Assembly (NCBI GenBank): GCA_003165315.1
Contig: PLSX01000012.1
Span: 3,001-47,579 of the forward strand
Origin: Acidobacteriota bacterium
Lineage (GTDB): Bacteria > Acidobacteriota > Terriglobia > UBA7540
Direction: 5' to 3'
DNA length: 44,579 nt
The notes below the pieces were generated by a model that was given only the letters and a program-made list of their open reading frames with translations, was not told the DNA's origin and did not search any database. Positions 1-9,782 of the stretch are shown here, piece by piece (the first letter of the stretch is position 1; each line of letters starts with the position of its first letter). A program made the translations under genes and the position numbers.

Positions 1-506
1 GCGCGCAGGTCGAGGCCTCCGCCAAAGTTGGAGGCAAAGGCCGCGCCGGCGTTGGCCGCGGCGGGATTCGCACCCTGGACCAGGGTTCCACTGGAGTGCG
101 CCAGACCCACCAGCGCTTGGCCGTAGGGCTGCACGGGTGAGCGGCCTAACTTCGGAAGATAGCGCGCCCCTACGGTGAAAGTGCTGAGGGTAAGCGTGTC
201 GCCGGTGCTGGCGGCGCTGCCCGCGTGGGCGACGGTCACATCGCCAACAAGAGCAAAGCTCCCAGGTTTAACGGGCCAGGCGAAGGTGGCGCTGCCACCG
301 TTGAGTTTGAAGCATCCGCAGCTGCCCGGAGGCACGTTGCTGCGCAGATAACTATAACTCAGAGCCAGTTCGGCGCGGAGAGGCCTGCCGGCCACGGGAG
401 CGGGCTGGGCCGAGGTTTGGTCAGGCGCTTGTGCAAGGGCCGGAGCAATGGAGACCGCGGCCACAGTCAACAGCAGGGCGAAGGTGTTTTTGATCCTGAG
501 TCGCAA
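1..506 (-). CDS. Outer-membrane beta-barrel protein, partial (C-terminus beyond the left edge)
   Basis: Translating the minus strand from a TTG at 506 gives an open frame of 168 codons that runs off the window. The start is chosen because AAGAGGAG lies just upstream and the next residues form a signal peptide (RLRIKN, then a hydrophobic stretch ending ALAQA). The mature part has alternating beta-strand character (RAELALSYSYLRSN, SFALVGDVTVAHAGS, LSTFTVGARYLP, VQPYGQALVGLAHSS, SNFGGGLDLR), typical of OmpA/OMP_b-brl eight-stranded barrels. A CGC motif near residue 57 sits in the first predicted loop. The gene begins only 12 bases after the stop of the large NHL/Ig-like gene, so the two are almost certainly co-transcribed and translationally coupled. 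An outer-membrane structural or adhesion role is inferred; no enzymatic domain is visible. Confidence 0.75.
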   Translation of the reverse strand, partial: MRLRIKNTFALLLTVAAVSIAPALAQAPDQTSAQPAPVAGRPLRAELALSYSYLRSNVPPGSCGCFKLNGGSATFAWPVKPGSFALVGDVTVAHAGSAASTGDTLTLSTFTVGARYLPKLGRSPVQPYGQALVGLAHSSGTLVQGANPAAANAGAAFASNFGGGLDLR

Positions 507-518
507 GGGGGTCTCCTC

Positions 519-3500
519 TTACTCAACCGTGAGCTGCACGGTGGTGGTTTGAATGTCGGCGCCGCTGGTTCCGGTAACTGTGATGGTATAACTCGTTGGG
601 GGTGTGACTTTGGCCAGGGCGAAGCCGCCTCCGCATCCGGAGAGAGCCGTGGCCGCGCCCAGCGTGGCCACAAGCAGCACTCCGGGAGTTATCCAGCGGC
701 GGCGGCGCTTGCCGGGCACAAGGACCAGTCCGATTAGGCTGAGTGTGGGCAGGGCCAGCGGCCACGGTGAGCCGGGGGCTGCCTCGGCCTTGGTTACTGC
801 GGTTTGAATTGTCAACTGCGAAGCAGCTCCCGCTGAGCCGGGAGTTACCGAGGCCGGCACAAAGGTTGCAGTAGCTCCGGCGGGCAGTCCACTTGCGGAT
901 AGAGTTACAGCGCCCGTGAACGATCCGTTCACCGGAGTTATGTTGACCGCATAAGTGGCCGCGCCGCCAGGCTGGATGGTCTGCTGACCGGTAGGCGAGG
1001 CAACGGTGAAATTAGGCGGTGGCGGCGCGGCGTTGACGGTGAAGCTCTGCGCGACCATTGCGGCTGTTGCATAAGTGCTGTTACCGGCCTGCGTCGCGTC
1101 TATGGTGCATGTGCCGGGCGCTCGGAAGGCGGCCTGCGTGCCGGAGACCGTACAGACGTTGGCCGTGGTAGAGGCGAAGCTGACCGCCAAGCCGGAGGTA
1201 GCTGTTGCTGTGAGCGTCAGTGGCGTTCCCACCGTCTGCGCGCCGGGGTTGGCAAAGGCGATGGTCTGCGCGGTCAAGGGCGCAGCGTTGACGGTGAAGC
1301 TCTGCGCGACCATCGCGGCTGCGGCGTAGGTGCTATTGCCGGCTTGCGTCGCGTCGATGGTGCAGGTGCCTGCCGCAAGGAAAGTGGCCTGCGTGCCAGA
1401 GACGGTGCAGACGCCGGCCGTGGTAGAGGCGAAGCTGACCGCCAGGCCGGATGTAGCAGTTGCGGCAAGCGTCAGCGGCGTTCCCACCGTCTGCGCGCCG
1501 GGGTTGGCAAAGGCGATGGTCTGCGCGGTCAAGGGCGCAGCGTTGGCGGTGAAGCTCTGCGCGACCATTGCGGCTGCCGCATAGGTGCTATTGCCGGCCT
1601 GCGTTGCGTCGATGGTGCAGGTGCCTGCCGCAAGGAAAGTGGCCTGCGTGCCAGAGACGGTGCAGACGCCGGCCGTGGTAGAGGCGAAACTGACTGCCAA
1701 GCCGGAGGTCGCTGTCGCCGTAAGCGTCAGCGGCGTTCCCACCGTCTGCGCGCCGGGGTTGGCGAACGCGATGGTTTGGGCAATCGGTGATACCGCGTTG
1801 ATTGTCCAGGCGTACGTCGCCGCGGCGCTGCGGTTGTCCGAGCTATCTTTGACCTCCACCGCAAAGGTATGATTGTTGGCGCTCAGGGATGAGTAGACAA
1901 TCCCGCTGCTGCACTCTGCAAACGCCGCACTATCCAGGCTGCAGAGGAAGATCACATCCGCCTGCGTATCGCTGAAGGTGAAGGTTGCCAAGGTCGCTGT
2001 TGCCGGGGTCGCCGGCGCGGAGGTAATTGTCGGAGCGGGCGGCAGTGTACCCGCCGCGCCGGCGCCGGTAAGAGTTATCGCCTGGGTATTTCCTGCCGTG
2101 TTCAGAGTATTGTCGGTCAGCGTAAGTGTTCCAGCGAGCGCGCCTCCGGCGGTGGGGGCAAAGTCGACTCCAATCAGACAGGAGACGCCGGCGGCCAGTG
2201 GGACGCTGGTGGAGCAGGTTGTGGCGCCGGCATCGATGCTGAAGTCCGCACGCGACAGCGCGATGCCGCTCAAGCTCAACGGCGTATTGCCGTTGTTTTT
2301 GACTGTCAGCTTCTGCGGATCGTCGTTTGTATCCGCCGATCCAACATTTGTCGCCGTAGCGAAGGTCAAAGTGGGCGCGTCGGCAAAGTCCAGCTTCACC
2401 ACGCGGCCATTCGTAGAGTCGGCGAGGTAGACGTTGCCTCTGCCGTCCAGGGCAATGCCAACGGTATTGCCGGCGCTGGTTAGATTGCTGGGGTTGAAGA
2501 TTCCGCTGGCGATTGTGTTGACCGTGGCGTAGCCGCCCAGTGCCACAATCTCTTTGACAACATTATTACCGTTATCGGTGACAAAGACGTTCCCGTTTCC
2601 GTCTACCGCAACTCCCGTGGGATGGTTGAAGCCGCTGCCGATCGAGTTCGCGATGGTGTAGTTGCTTGACGCCGGAACTTCGTAGATCGCATTGTTACCT
2701 GTGTCGACGACAAAGATGTTGCCGCTCGCATCGACCGCGACGCTGGGGGTCGAGGTGCTGAATTTGAGGGAAGTTGAAGTGGGAGAGTTCTGTCCCAACG
2801 GGCCGCCGCCGCCCTGGTTTTCCAGATCCAAAATCCCATTTCCAATCGTAATGATGTCTTCACTTCCGTCGATTGCCATACCTTCGTATGGCATGCCGCC
2901 TATGTAACCGTGGAATGTTGTGTAACCGCCCTGCGCCAGAATCACATAACTATTAAGGTTAGTGGCGGCGACAAAAAGGTTTCCATCACCATCGATGGCA
3001 ATTCCCTGTGGCTCGAAGATGCCGGTGGTCGAGCCTGTGACCAACTGCTTGACGCAGGTTGCTGTAACGCAGCCGAGCGGAATCTCTTCGACCGCGCCAT
3101 CGAAATTCAAGGTGCCGTTCACATTGGCCGCTGGCTCAGCGACGAAGACGTTGCCATCACCGTCCACTGCAACGCCAGTTGGGTACGCGAAGCCTCCGCC
3201 CAGGGTGGTCAGGGTATAAGGCCGGAAGCTGACCTGCGGACCCGAACCGATGCCATTGAGATAGCCGGTGGCGATGGCATTTCCGGAGCCGTCCTCGACC
3301 ACAACGGCTCCCTTGCGCTGGCCGGAGAACTTTGGCGAGAAGGTTGCGTTCAATGTGCAGGTACTTCCTGAGCTCAAGCTTGTGCCCGCCGTGCAGGTGC
3401 CCGCGCTGGCAATGGCAAAGTCCAACCCCGTGGCGCCCTGGCTCACCGCGGCCACGCTGCCGATGGTTGCACTGCCGGCAAAGGTGAAGGTGATCGGAAC

Positions 3501-5681
3501 GGCCGCGCTGGTTTGGCCGATGGCCACCGTACCGAAATCCACGTTAGACGCCGGCGGATTCGTATAGGGGTTGGTGATCCAGTTGAAGGTCGTTGCCGGG
3601 CTGAAGTTATTCGAGCTGTCCTCGGCCTCCACCGAGAAGGTGTGATATTCGGTGTAGTTGCCGGAGTTGAGGCCCTTAGCCAGGACCAGATTCGAGTAGA
3701 CGATTCCACTGTTGCAGAATGAAAAGGCTGCGCCGTCGAGGCTGCAAGCGTAGGATACGCCCGCTTGCGTGTCGCTGAAGGTGAAGGTCGCCGTTCCGGA
3801 ACTGGTGGGGTTCGCAGGCGTAGAGGTGATGACGGGAGCGGGCGGCCCTGCGGTGGTGACCGTCCAGGGATAGACGGCTGGGAGGCTGAGGTTGCCCAGG
3901 GAGTCTTTAGCTTCCACCTCAAAGGTATGTGCGCCACTGCCAAGTGAGGAGTAGGCGATTCCGCTGGAGCAGACGGCGAACGGCGCGAAGTCCAGACTGC
4001 AGACGAAGGTCACTTTCGCTTGCGTATCGCTGAAGGTAAAGGATGCTGTCGCCGCGAAACTTGAACTTGCCGGCGCGGAGCCGATCACCGGCGGCGGCGG
4101 CAGGGTGAGGGCGGAGAGATTCACCAGTTGCTTTGCTCCGCTCACATTCAGATTGTTGTCGGTCAGGGTGAGAGTTCCGGTAATGGTTCCCGTGGTGGTG
4201 GGAGAAAACACAATGCCGATTGTGCAGGAGGCTCCCGCTGCAATGGGAGTGGAGGTTGAGCAAGTAGTCGTGTCGCCATCGAATTGAAAATCGGCATTCG
4301 GCAGATCCATGCCGCTCAGCGTCATGGGCGCATTGCCATTGTTCTGTAACGAAACTGTCTGCGGACCGTCAGCCGTATCCGTCGTTCCATCAAGGGTCGC
4401 TGTTGCAAAGGTCACGGCCGCAGGGTCCGCGAAATCCAGCTTCGTCACGACATTGTTATAGGGATCGGCGGCGTAGAGATTGCCGCTGCCGTCCACCGCA
4501 ATGGATTCGGAAAACTGAAGACGGATGCTGAGTCGGGAGCCCCACCAACCAGTATTCATGGTTCTGACCGATGCGTAGCCGCTCGCCGCCAGTAACTCCC
4601 ACACCACATTGCTGCCATAATCGACAACAAAGACGTTGCCGTTTCCATCCGCGGCAAGGCCGAAGGGATCGCCGAAGATGCCGCTGACGAGCGTGTTGAC
4701 GGTGGTGTAACCCCCCGCGGCCAGAATCTCTTTCACTGCAGTGGCGCCGACGATGTTAAGAGCATTGGCATTCGTGCCATCGGCGACAAAGACGTTGCCG
4801 CTGCCATCCACTGCGACGCTCCACGGAGTGCTGAAGCCGCTGCCCAATGTGTTGACGGTGGTGTAGCCGCCCGCTGCCAGAATCTCGTAGACCCCATTGT
4901 TGCCGTGATCGGCGACGAAGACGTTGCCGCTTCCGTCCACCGCGACACCATAGGGGTTGGTAAAGCCGCTTCCCAGCGTCTTGACGCAACTGATGGCAGC
5001 GCATTCGAAGGGAATCTCCCGTACCGCGCTGTTACTGCTTTCGGCAATGAAAAGGTCTCCCGCTCCGTCGATTGCGATGCCCAATGGATCGTTAAAGCCG
5101 TCCAACACGGTGCTGACACACCCGGAGCCGGTACAATTCGCCGCGATCTTTTCAATTGCGCCGTTGCCAACATTGGAGACGAAGACGTTGCCATTCCCGT
5201 CCACGGCCACACCCCAGTTTCCATTGAAGCCGCCGCCCAGCAAAGTCGAACTGCTGGGGCTGTTGTAAAGGCCCTCGACGCTCAACTGCGGCCCCAAGCC
5301 GACGCCGGAGATGTAGGCCATGGCCAATCGATTGCCGGAGCCGTCTTCCAGCACAACGGCTCCGTTGCGCGTGCCTGCGAAGTTGGGCGCAAATGTCGCA
5401 TTAACGGAGCAGGTGTTACCGATGCTGTAGACCGTGCCTGTCGCGCAGGTGCCGCCGGTCACAACGGCAAAGTCCATATTCGCTGCGCCTTGGGTCAATG
5501 CAACAATGCTTCCGAGCGTTCCGTTGCCGCTGAAGGTAAGGGACAGCGATTCCACGGAACTCTTCTGACCAACATTAATCGTCCCGAAATTCACGGTCTG
5601 CGCCTTGGTGCACATTGGCGGCGCCAGCAGCATCAGTATCGAGGCAATCAGGCTGGCAAATCTGAATCGGACGTAGGACAC
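519..5681 (-). CDS. Giant modular NHL-repeat / choice-of-anchor D / Ig-like surface protein
   Basis: About 1720 residues from a GTG at 5681, chosen because AAGGAG sits six bases upstream and a signal peptide follows (SYVRFRF, hydrophobic core, PMCTKAQ). The frame stays open to 5999, but that extension is charged and lacks a signal. Modules in order: a choice-of-anchor D domain (VNFGTINVGQ), NHL repeats (GVAVDGSGNVFVAD type), a second anchor-D domain, two Ig-like FTFSDTQA domains, a second anchor-D/NHL/anchor-D set, a third FTFSDTQA domain, three near-identical 85-residue Ig-like repeats (AQTIAFANPGAQTVG), then a final Ig-like domain. That last domain is split by a membrane hairpin: LPTLSLIGLVLVPGKRRRR, then GVLLVATLGAATALSGCGGG. 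NHL repeats form propellers that bind proteins or glycans. A secreted or surface-anchored adhesin or scaffold is inferred. It is the first gene of an operon with the downstream beta-barrel. Confidence 0.85.
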   Translation of the reverse strand: MSYVRFRFASLIASILMLLAPPMCTKAQTVNFGTINVGQKSSVESLSLTFSGNGTLGSIVALTQGAANMDFAVVTGGTCATGTVYSIGNTCSVNATFAPNFAGTRNGAVVLEDGSGNRLAMAYISGVGLGPQLSVEGLYNSPSSSTLLGGGFNGNWGVAVDGNGNVFVSNVGNGAIEKIAANCTGSGCVSTVLDGFNDPLGIAIDGAGDLFIAESSNSAVREIPFECAAISCVKTLGSGFTNPYGVAVDGSGNVFVADHGNNGVYEILAAGGYTTVNTLGSGFSTPWSVAVDGSGNVFVADGTNANALNIVGATAVKEILAAGGYTTVNTLVSGIFGDPFGLAADGNGNVFVVDYGSNVVWELLAASGYASVRTMNTGWWGSRLSIRLQFSESIAVDGSGNLYAADPYNNVVTKLDFADPAAVTFATATLDGTTDTADGPQTVSLQNNGNAPMTLSGMDLPNADFQFDGDTTTCSTSTPIAAGASCTIGIVFSPTTTGTITGTLTLTDNNLNVSGAKQLVNLSALTLPPPPVIGSAPASSSFAATASFTFSDTQAKVTFVCSLDFAPFAVCSSGIAYSSLGSGAHTFEVEAKDSLGNLSLPAVYPWTVTTAGPPAPVITSTPANPTSSGTATFTFSDTQAGVSYACSLDGAAFSFCNSGIVYSNLVLAKGLNSGNYTEYHTFSVEAEDSSNNFSPATTFNWITNPYTNPPASNVDFGTVAIGQTSAAVPITFTFAGSATIGSVAAVSQGATGLDFAIASAGTCTAGTSLSSGSTCTLNATFSPKFSGQRKGAVVVEDGSGNAIATGYLNGIGSGPQVSFRPYTLTTLGGGFAYPTGVAVDGDGNVFVAEPAANVNGTLNFDGAVEEIPLGCVTATCVKQLVTGSTTGIFEPQGIAIDGDGNLFVAATNLNSYVILAQGGYTTFHGYIGGMPYEGMAIDGSEDIITIGNGILDLENQGGGGPLGQNSPTSTSLKFSTSTPSVAVDASGNIFVVDTGNNAIYEVPASSNYTIANSIGSGFNHPTGVAVDGNGNVFVTDNGNNVVKEIVALGGYATVNTIASGIFNPSNLTSAGNTVGIALDGRGNVYLADSTNGRVVKLDFADAPTLTFATATNVGSADTNDDPQKLTVKNNGNTPLSLSGIALSRADFSIDAGATTCSTSVPLAAGVSCLIGVDFAPTAGGALAGTLTLTDNTLNTAGNTQAITLTGAGAAGTLPPAPTITSAPATPATATLATFTFSDTQADVIFLCSLDSAAFAECSSGIVYSSLSANNHTFAVEVKDSSDNRSAAATYAWTINAVSPIAQTIAFANPGAQTVGTPLTLTATATSGLAVSFASTTAGVCTVSGTQATFLAAGTCTIDATQAGNSTYAAAAMVAQSFTANAAPLTAQTIAFANPGAQTVGTPLTLAATATSGLAVSFASTTAGVCTVSGTQATFLAAGTCTIDATQAGNSTYAAAAMVAQSFTVNAAPLTAQTIAFANPGAQTVGTPLTLTATATSGLAVSFASTTANVCTVSGTQAAFRAPGTCTIDATQAGNSTYATAAMVAQSFTVNAAPPPPNFTVASPTGQQTIQPGGAATYAVNITPVNGSFTGAVTLSASGLPAGATATFVPASVTPGSAGAASQLTIQTAVTKAEAAPGSPWPLALPTLSLIGLVLVPGKRRRRWITPGVLLVATLGAATALSGCGGGFALAKVTPPTSYTITVTGTSGADIQTTTVQLTVE
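1030..1794 (-). repeat. Three tandem 255-bp coding repeats
   Basis: The block beginning gcgttgacggtgaagctctg recurs at 1030, 1285 and 1540 with an exact 255-bp period and only scattered differences; a final partial start occurs at 1795. Each unit encodes one 85-residue Ig-like domain (AQTIAFANPGAQTVGTPL... VCTVSGTQATF). Near-identity at DNA level indicates recent duplication or ongoing homogenisation, so copy number could differ between strains. Confidence 0.95.
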
Positions 5682-6120
5682 AGGGATCTCCTTGCTGGAA
5701 TTTGAGAACCGGCCGCATTGCCGGTCGGGGGGCCAGGCGTGCGCCTTGGAGGGTTGAGGGGTAGAGAATTTGTTTGGAGCCGGGTGCGCGTTGGCCATGC
5801 GGGTCAAGGCGCGCCCGGCAATCGGGGAGCCGCACGAACTATTCCTGCTGAGGAAAGGTAATTTGTTTGGTTTGAAATGATTGCGAAGTAAATTCAGAAC
5901 AAAAACGAACCCTTTTCCGAGCAATTCTTCTTCCCTTCTTGGCGGACTTCCTTCTGAGCCATCACCCAGAGTGCGCAAAGCGGCGAGGAAATGTGTCAAT
6001 TTTTTTTGCGCATGCGAATTGCCTGCACCAGAGTCGATGCAGAGGCTCAGATGGCGCCGGGGAAAGTGTTAGACTGGGCGAAAGATAATCACACCCAACA
6101 CAGCGTGCGCGGAGGCGGTT
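5682..6120. other. Divergent intergenic region between the NHL/Ig gene and the sigma factor
   Basis: No gene is supported here. The minus-strand frame of the NHL/Ig gene stays open to 5999, but codon content and the lack of a signal peptide argue against use. An AT-rich stretch at about 5855-5935 probably holds the promoter of the minus-strand operon, and GATAAT at 6084-6089 lies upstream of the sigma gene; neither has a partner -35 box good enough to call. Confidence 0.5.
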
Positions 6121-6705
6121 TTGCAGCCAGACAGGGGAGAGATCACCCTGCTTTTAGCCCGGTGGAAGGACGGTGAGCCGTCGGCTTTCGATGAGCTAAT
6201 GCCGTTGGTTTATCCCCACCTGCGCGAGGTTGCCGCGGCCTATGTGCGCCGGGAGCGCGATCCGGGCGTTTTGCAGGCTACTGTGCTGGTGCATGAGCTC
6301 TACCTGCGACTGCTGAACCAGAAAAAGGCCGGCTGGGAGGATCGCCGTCACTTTTACACCTTCGCCGCCAAGGTGATGCGCATGATTCTGATCGACCATG
6401 CGCGCCAGACTCAGGCTCAGATGCGCGGGGGCGGCCAGGAGCGGGTTCCGCTGGGCGAAGACCTTGTCTGGGTCACCTATGGCAGTCCGGAGTTGCTGGA
6501 TCTAAATCACGCCTTGGGTGAGCTTGGCGAGCTGGACGCTTACAAAGTCCAGCTTGTGGAATTGCGCTATTTCCTTGGCTGCACCGAGGAAGAAACAGCT
6601 TCTCTGATGCAGGTTTCCAAATCCACAGTCAAACGCGATCTGAAGTTCACCAAAAGCTGGTTGTTTCGGCGCGTTCACCCCGGCATGGTCGAGGATGCCG
6701 CCTAA
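6121..6705 (+). CDS. ECF-type RNA polymerase sigma-70 factor (Sig-70_X6 / TIGR02999-like)
   Basis: 194 residues from TTG at 6121, with GGAGG five bases upstream (6111-6115). Region 2 is recognisable (LVHELYLRLLNQ, then WEDRRHFYTFAAKVMRMIL and IDHARQ), and region 4 holds the helix-turn-helix (ELRYFLGCTEEETASLMQV followed by SKSTVKRDLKFTKSWLF). The ELYLRLL...HFYTFAAKVMR signature is typical of a sigma group abundant in Acidobacteriota and Planctomycetota that commonly sits beside a protein kinase, as here with the kinase gene 170 bases downstream. No anti-sigma gene is present, so activity control through the neighbouring kinase is an inference. Length is normal for the family. Confidence 0.92.
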   Translation: MQPDRGEITLLLARWKDGEPSAFDELMPLVYPHLREVAAAYVRRERDPGVLQATVLVHELYLRLLNQKKAGWEDRRHFYTFAAKVMRMILIDHARQTQAQMRGGGQERVPLGEDLVWVTYGSPELLDLNHALGELGELDAYKVQLVELRYFLGCTEEETASLMQVSKSTVKRDLKFTKSWLFRRVHPGMVEDAA

Positions 6706-6875
6706 TGCAAGCCTTAAAATCCGTCTCTGACCTTATGTTCATCATCGGCAAAAGTCCCGCTTCCCGGCCTGGCACTCTGAGCTTGGGCGACGTTGCCCTT
6801 GAACATTGACCCTATTCAGTCCCTGTTCACGCAGTCCTTAGTTGGAGGTTAACTCCACCGACGGAGCTCAAGATC

Positions 6876-9629
6876 ATGGACCAAACCCTGGATAGGTTTC
6901 AGAAGATTGAGTCCATCTTCAACGAAGTTCTAGATTCTCCGCTCGCCAAACGGACGGCTTTAATTGCCGCTCGATGCGGCAGTGATTTGGAACTTGCCGC
7001 TGAGGTCAGAGCCTTGTTGAAGGCGTGCGAAACCGATGAACATCTGACAGCCTCAAGTCACTTGGAGCGCGACACACCCCCCGAAAAATCGCCTAACCAT
7101 AAACGGGTTGGGCCTTATGATCTCGACCACCTCCTGGGCCGCGGCGGGATGGGAGCCGTCTACTTGGCGCATCGAGCCGACGGGCAGTTTGAGCAAAAAG
7201 TGGCCATCAAACTTATTGACTTGCCCCTCGCTACAGATCTCTTCCGCGAAAGGTTCCGCCAGGAAAGGCAGATTCTGGCCGAGCTCCAGCATCCTTACAT
7301 CGCACGGCTGCTTGATGGCGGCGTGACCCCTGAGGGCGATTTATATCTGGTAATGGAATACGTGGATGGCGTACCCATCCATCGATTCTGTGAAGAGCGC
7401 CAACTTTCCGTCTCCCAGCGGCTGGAATTGTTTTTGCGCGTTTGCGACGCGGTGCAGTTTGCGCATCAGCACTTTGTGGTTCACCGGGACCTGAAGCCCG
7501 ATAACATTTTGGTTGGCGAAGACAGCACTCCCCGGTTACTGGACTTTGGCACAGCCAAACTGCTTTCACCATCTCTTGGAGGCGCTGACAGCAAATTAAC
7601 CCGCGAGGGGTATCAGTCCTTCACGCCGCAATATGCCAGCCCGGAACAGGTCTTGGGAAACCCAATCACCACCGCGTCCGATACGTACTCACTTGGGATT
7701 CTGCTCTATCTGCTGCTCACGGGAACACTACCCTACGAACTGCAAGAACTGACCACGGCAGAGATGCTGCGGGTGATCTGCGAAGAAGCTCCCCGCAAGC
7801 CGAAGGAAGCCTCGGGTTCTCATGAGCGGCTCGATGCCGATCTTGAAGCCATCCTGCTGAAAGCGTTGCGCAAGGAGCCGCGCGAGCGGTATCTCATCAC
7901 GGAGCAGCTGGCCTCCGACCTTCGCGCCTATCTTGCGGGATTGCCGGTGGGGGCGCGGCGCGGCACGTTGCGCTACCGGGCCAGCAAGTTTGTTCGCCGC
8001 CATCGCGGGGGGCTGGCAGCCACGGTGCTGGCAGCGCTTTCATTGATTGCGGGAGTTACAGGTGTGGTATGGCAGGCCAGGGTGGCGAACCGGCAAGGGC
8101 GCAAGGCGGAGGCGCGTTCGGCAGACCTGCGGCAGCTCAGCAACAGCTTGCTCTCCGAGCTCGACGAAGCCATCAAGCAGCTTCCGGGTTCAACCGGCGT
8201 GCAGAAGTTATTGGTAACGCGTGTGCTCGAACACCTGGACCGCATGGCCCGTGACGCACAAGGCGACCGCCAGACCCAACTCGACCTGGTGGATGCATAC
8301 ACGCGCCTGGGGAATATTCAAGGCAACGCTTACGACCAAAATCTGGGTGATCCCGCCGGAGCGTTGATGAGCCTGGGCAAAGCTCTTGCCATCGCCGGGC
8401 CACTCGCGACGTCAAATTCCCATGACCGCGAAGCGATTCGGGCGCTCGCCCTCGTCCAGCAGTCGCGCAGCGAGATTCTGTGGCAGACCGACAGGACGCC
8501 TGAGGCCGTCTCCGTTATGCGGGAAGCACTGAAGAGCTTCGATTCATTGGCTGAAGATCCTGCGGCCCCTGCAATGCTGATTTATGACGTGGCTACCGCC
8601 TACGGTACCCTGGGTGATGAATTGGGGCAGAGCGGCACGGCCAGCCTCGCGGATTCCCCCGGGGCCATCGCAGCCTATCGTCATTGTCTGGCCCTCGATG
8701 ACCGTGTCCTCAGCCTCGATCCCAATCTCTTCCGTGCCAGGCGGGGTATCGCCATCGCCCGAATGAAGATCGGTAGCGTCGAGATGGAGACCAACCCGGC
8801 AGAGGCATTCAAAGATCTCGAAGCAGCTCTGAACCGTGCGGAGTCGCTACCCAAAGCCGATGTGGGCAGCCTGCCGGGTGAGCGCCTGCGACATACGCTG
8901 CTGCGGAAAGAAGGGAATGCCCTGAATCGTCTGGGAGAATACGCCAGAGCGATCCCGCTCTTTGAGGAAGCGCTGGAAATCACCCATCGGTTGGCTGCCC
9001 AGGATCCGAAAGACTCCCGGGCCCTGTATGACGTCGTCACCGTGTTGGAGGATGAAGCCGTTGGCTTTGAGGATGCCGCCAAACCTCTTCTGGCTCCGAA
9101 GGGCAGTGATCGGGGAATGAACCTCGTCCATGAGGAAAAAAATTTGGTCGAGGCCGAGGCAGACCTCGAGCGATTATTGAAACGGGATCCGGCAAACGAC
9201 GTTTGGAAGGCAGACCGGGGGAGGATGCAAGTGCGAATCGGGGTCATCCGCGCTATCCTGCAAACTCCCGGCGCTTCCGACGAATTAACGCGGCAAGGCC
9301 TCGCCGCCCTTAAGGAAGTGGCGGATAAACCTCAGGCCGCCCCCATGGTCTTAGACCAGGCGGCAAATGCTTTTTTGACGGCCGAGCCAGCCTTGCTGCG
9401 AAATCCGCAGATGGCTCTGTCATGGGCAGAGCGCGAGGTCGCCATTAGCCATGGGATGATGCCCTCCCGCATGTTGACGCTGGCTCAGGCCTATCGGGCC
9501 TCCGGCCAAATCGAGAAGGCGCTCGCCGCGGCTAATGAGGGCTTGGCGTTGCTGCCACCGTTACAACCGGGGAGCGTAAAGCCGACCCTGCGCAAAGAGC
9601 TTGAAGCTGAAGCCCGGATCCGCCCCTGA
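6876..9629 (+). CDS. Membrane serine/threonine protein kinase with C-terminal TPR-like sensor region
   Basis: 917 residues; ATG at 6876 with GGAG nine bases upstream. A helical N-terminal segment (1-75) precedes a complete Hanks-type kinase domain (about 80-355): glycine loop GRGGMGAVY at 88-96, VAIK Lys112, HRDLKPDN with catalytic Asp205, DFG Asp223, APE-like SPE at 255-257. One membrane helix follows (about 379-399, GGLAATVLAALSLIAGVTGV). The remaining 500 residues are helical with TPR-like pairs (GNALNRLGEYARAIPLFEEAL; LTLAQAYRASGQIEKALAAA) and would lie outside the membrane. The family phosphorylates Ser/Thr on target proteins. It lies just downstream of the ECF sigma gene, a recurrent acidobacterial pairing, so control of that sigma factor is a reasonable inference. 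Confidence 0.93.
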   Translation: MDQTLDRFQKIESIFNEVLDSPLAKRTALIAARCGSDLELAAEVRALLKACETDEHLTASSHLERDTPPEKSPNHKRVGPYDLDHLLGRGGMGAVYLAHRADGQFEQKVAIKLIDLPLATDLFRERFRQERQILAELQHPYIARLLDGGVTPEGDLYLVMEYVDGVPIHRFCEERQLSVSQRLELFLRVCDAVQFAHQHFVVHRDLKPDNILVGEDSTPRLLDFGTAKLLSPSLGGADSKLTREGYQSFTPQYASPEQVLGNPITTASDTYSLGILLYLLLTGTLPYELQELTTAEMLRVICEEAPRKPKEASGSHERLDADLEAILLKALRKEPRERYLITEQLASDLRAYLAGLPVGARRGTLRYRASKFVRRHRGGLAATVLAALSLIAGVTGVVWQARVANRQGRKAEARSADLRQLSNSLLSELDEAIKQLPGSTGVQKLLVTRVLEHLDRMARDAQGDRQTQLDLVDAYTRLGNIQGNAYDQNLGDPAGALMSLGKALAIAGPLATSNSHDREAIRALALVQQSRSEILWQTDRTPEAVSVMREALKSFDSLAEDPAAPAMLIYDVATAYGTLGDELGQSGTASLADSPGAIAAYRHCLALDDRVLSLDPNLFRARRGIAIARMKIGSVEMETNPAEAFKDLEAALNRAESLPKADVGSLPGERLRHTLLRKEGNALNRLGEYARAIPLFEEALEITHRLAAQDPKDSRALYDVVTVLEDEAVGFEDAAKPLLAPKGSDRGMNLVHEEKNLVEAEADLERLLKRDPANDVWKADRGRMQVRIGVIRAILQTPGASDELTRQGLAALKEVADKPQAAPMVLDQAANAFLTAEPALLRNPQMALSWAEREVAISHGMMPSRMLTLAQAYRASGQIEKALAAANEGLALLPPLQPGSVKPTLRKELEAEARIRP

Positions 9630-9639
9630 GCTGCGCTCT

Positions 9640-9662
9640 GCCCCAGCCTGCGGGTGGGGCTG
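9640..9662 (+). terminator. Candidate stem-loop after the kinase gene
   Basis: GCCCCA and TGGGGC form a 6-bp GC stem around a short loop shortly after the kinase stop codon. There is no clear U tract, so it is at best a weak terminator; it lies between the kinase gene and convergent surE. Confidence 0.3.
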
Positions 9663-9782
9663 CAACGGTTGTGTTGTTGGGTGGTTCGCGAATCGCCCTG
9701 TCGATCCGCCATGGGAATCTCTGGTCTGGCGCCGGGCACGGGGCACGAAATCCTTGTCCCTAGTCCCGAAGTTTCCCGCTAC

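Noticed and set aside
5682..5999. N-terminal 106-codon extension of the NHL/Ig-like protein
   Set aside because: It precedes a clear ribosome site plus signal peptide at GTG 5681 and has no signal-like or domain content.
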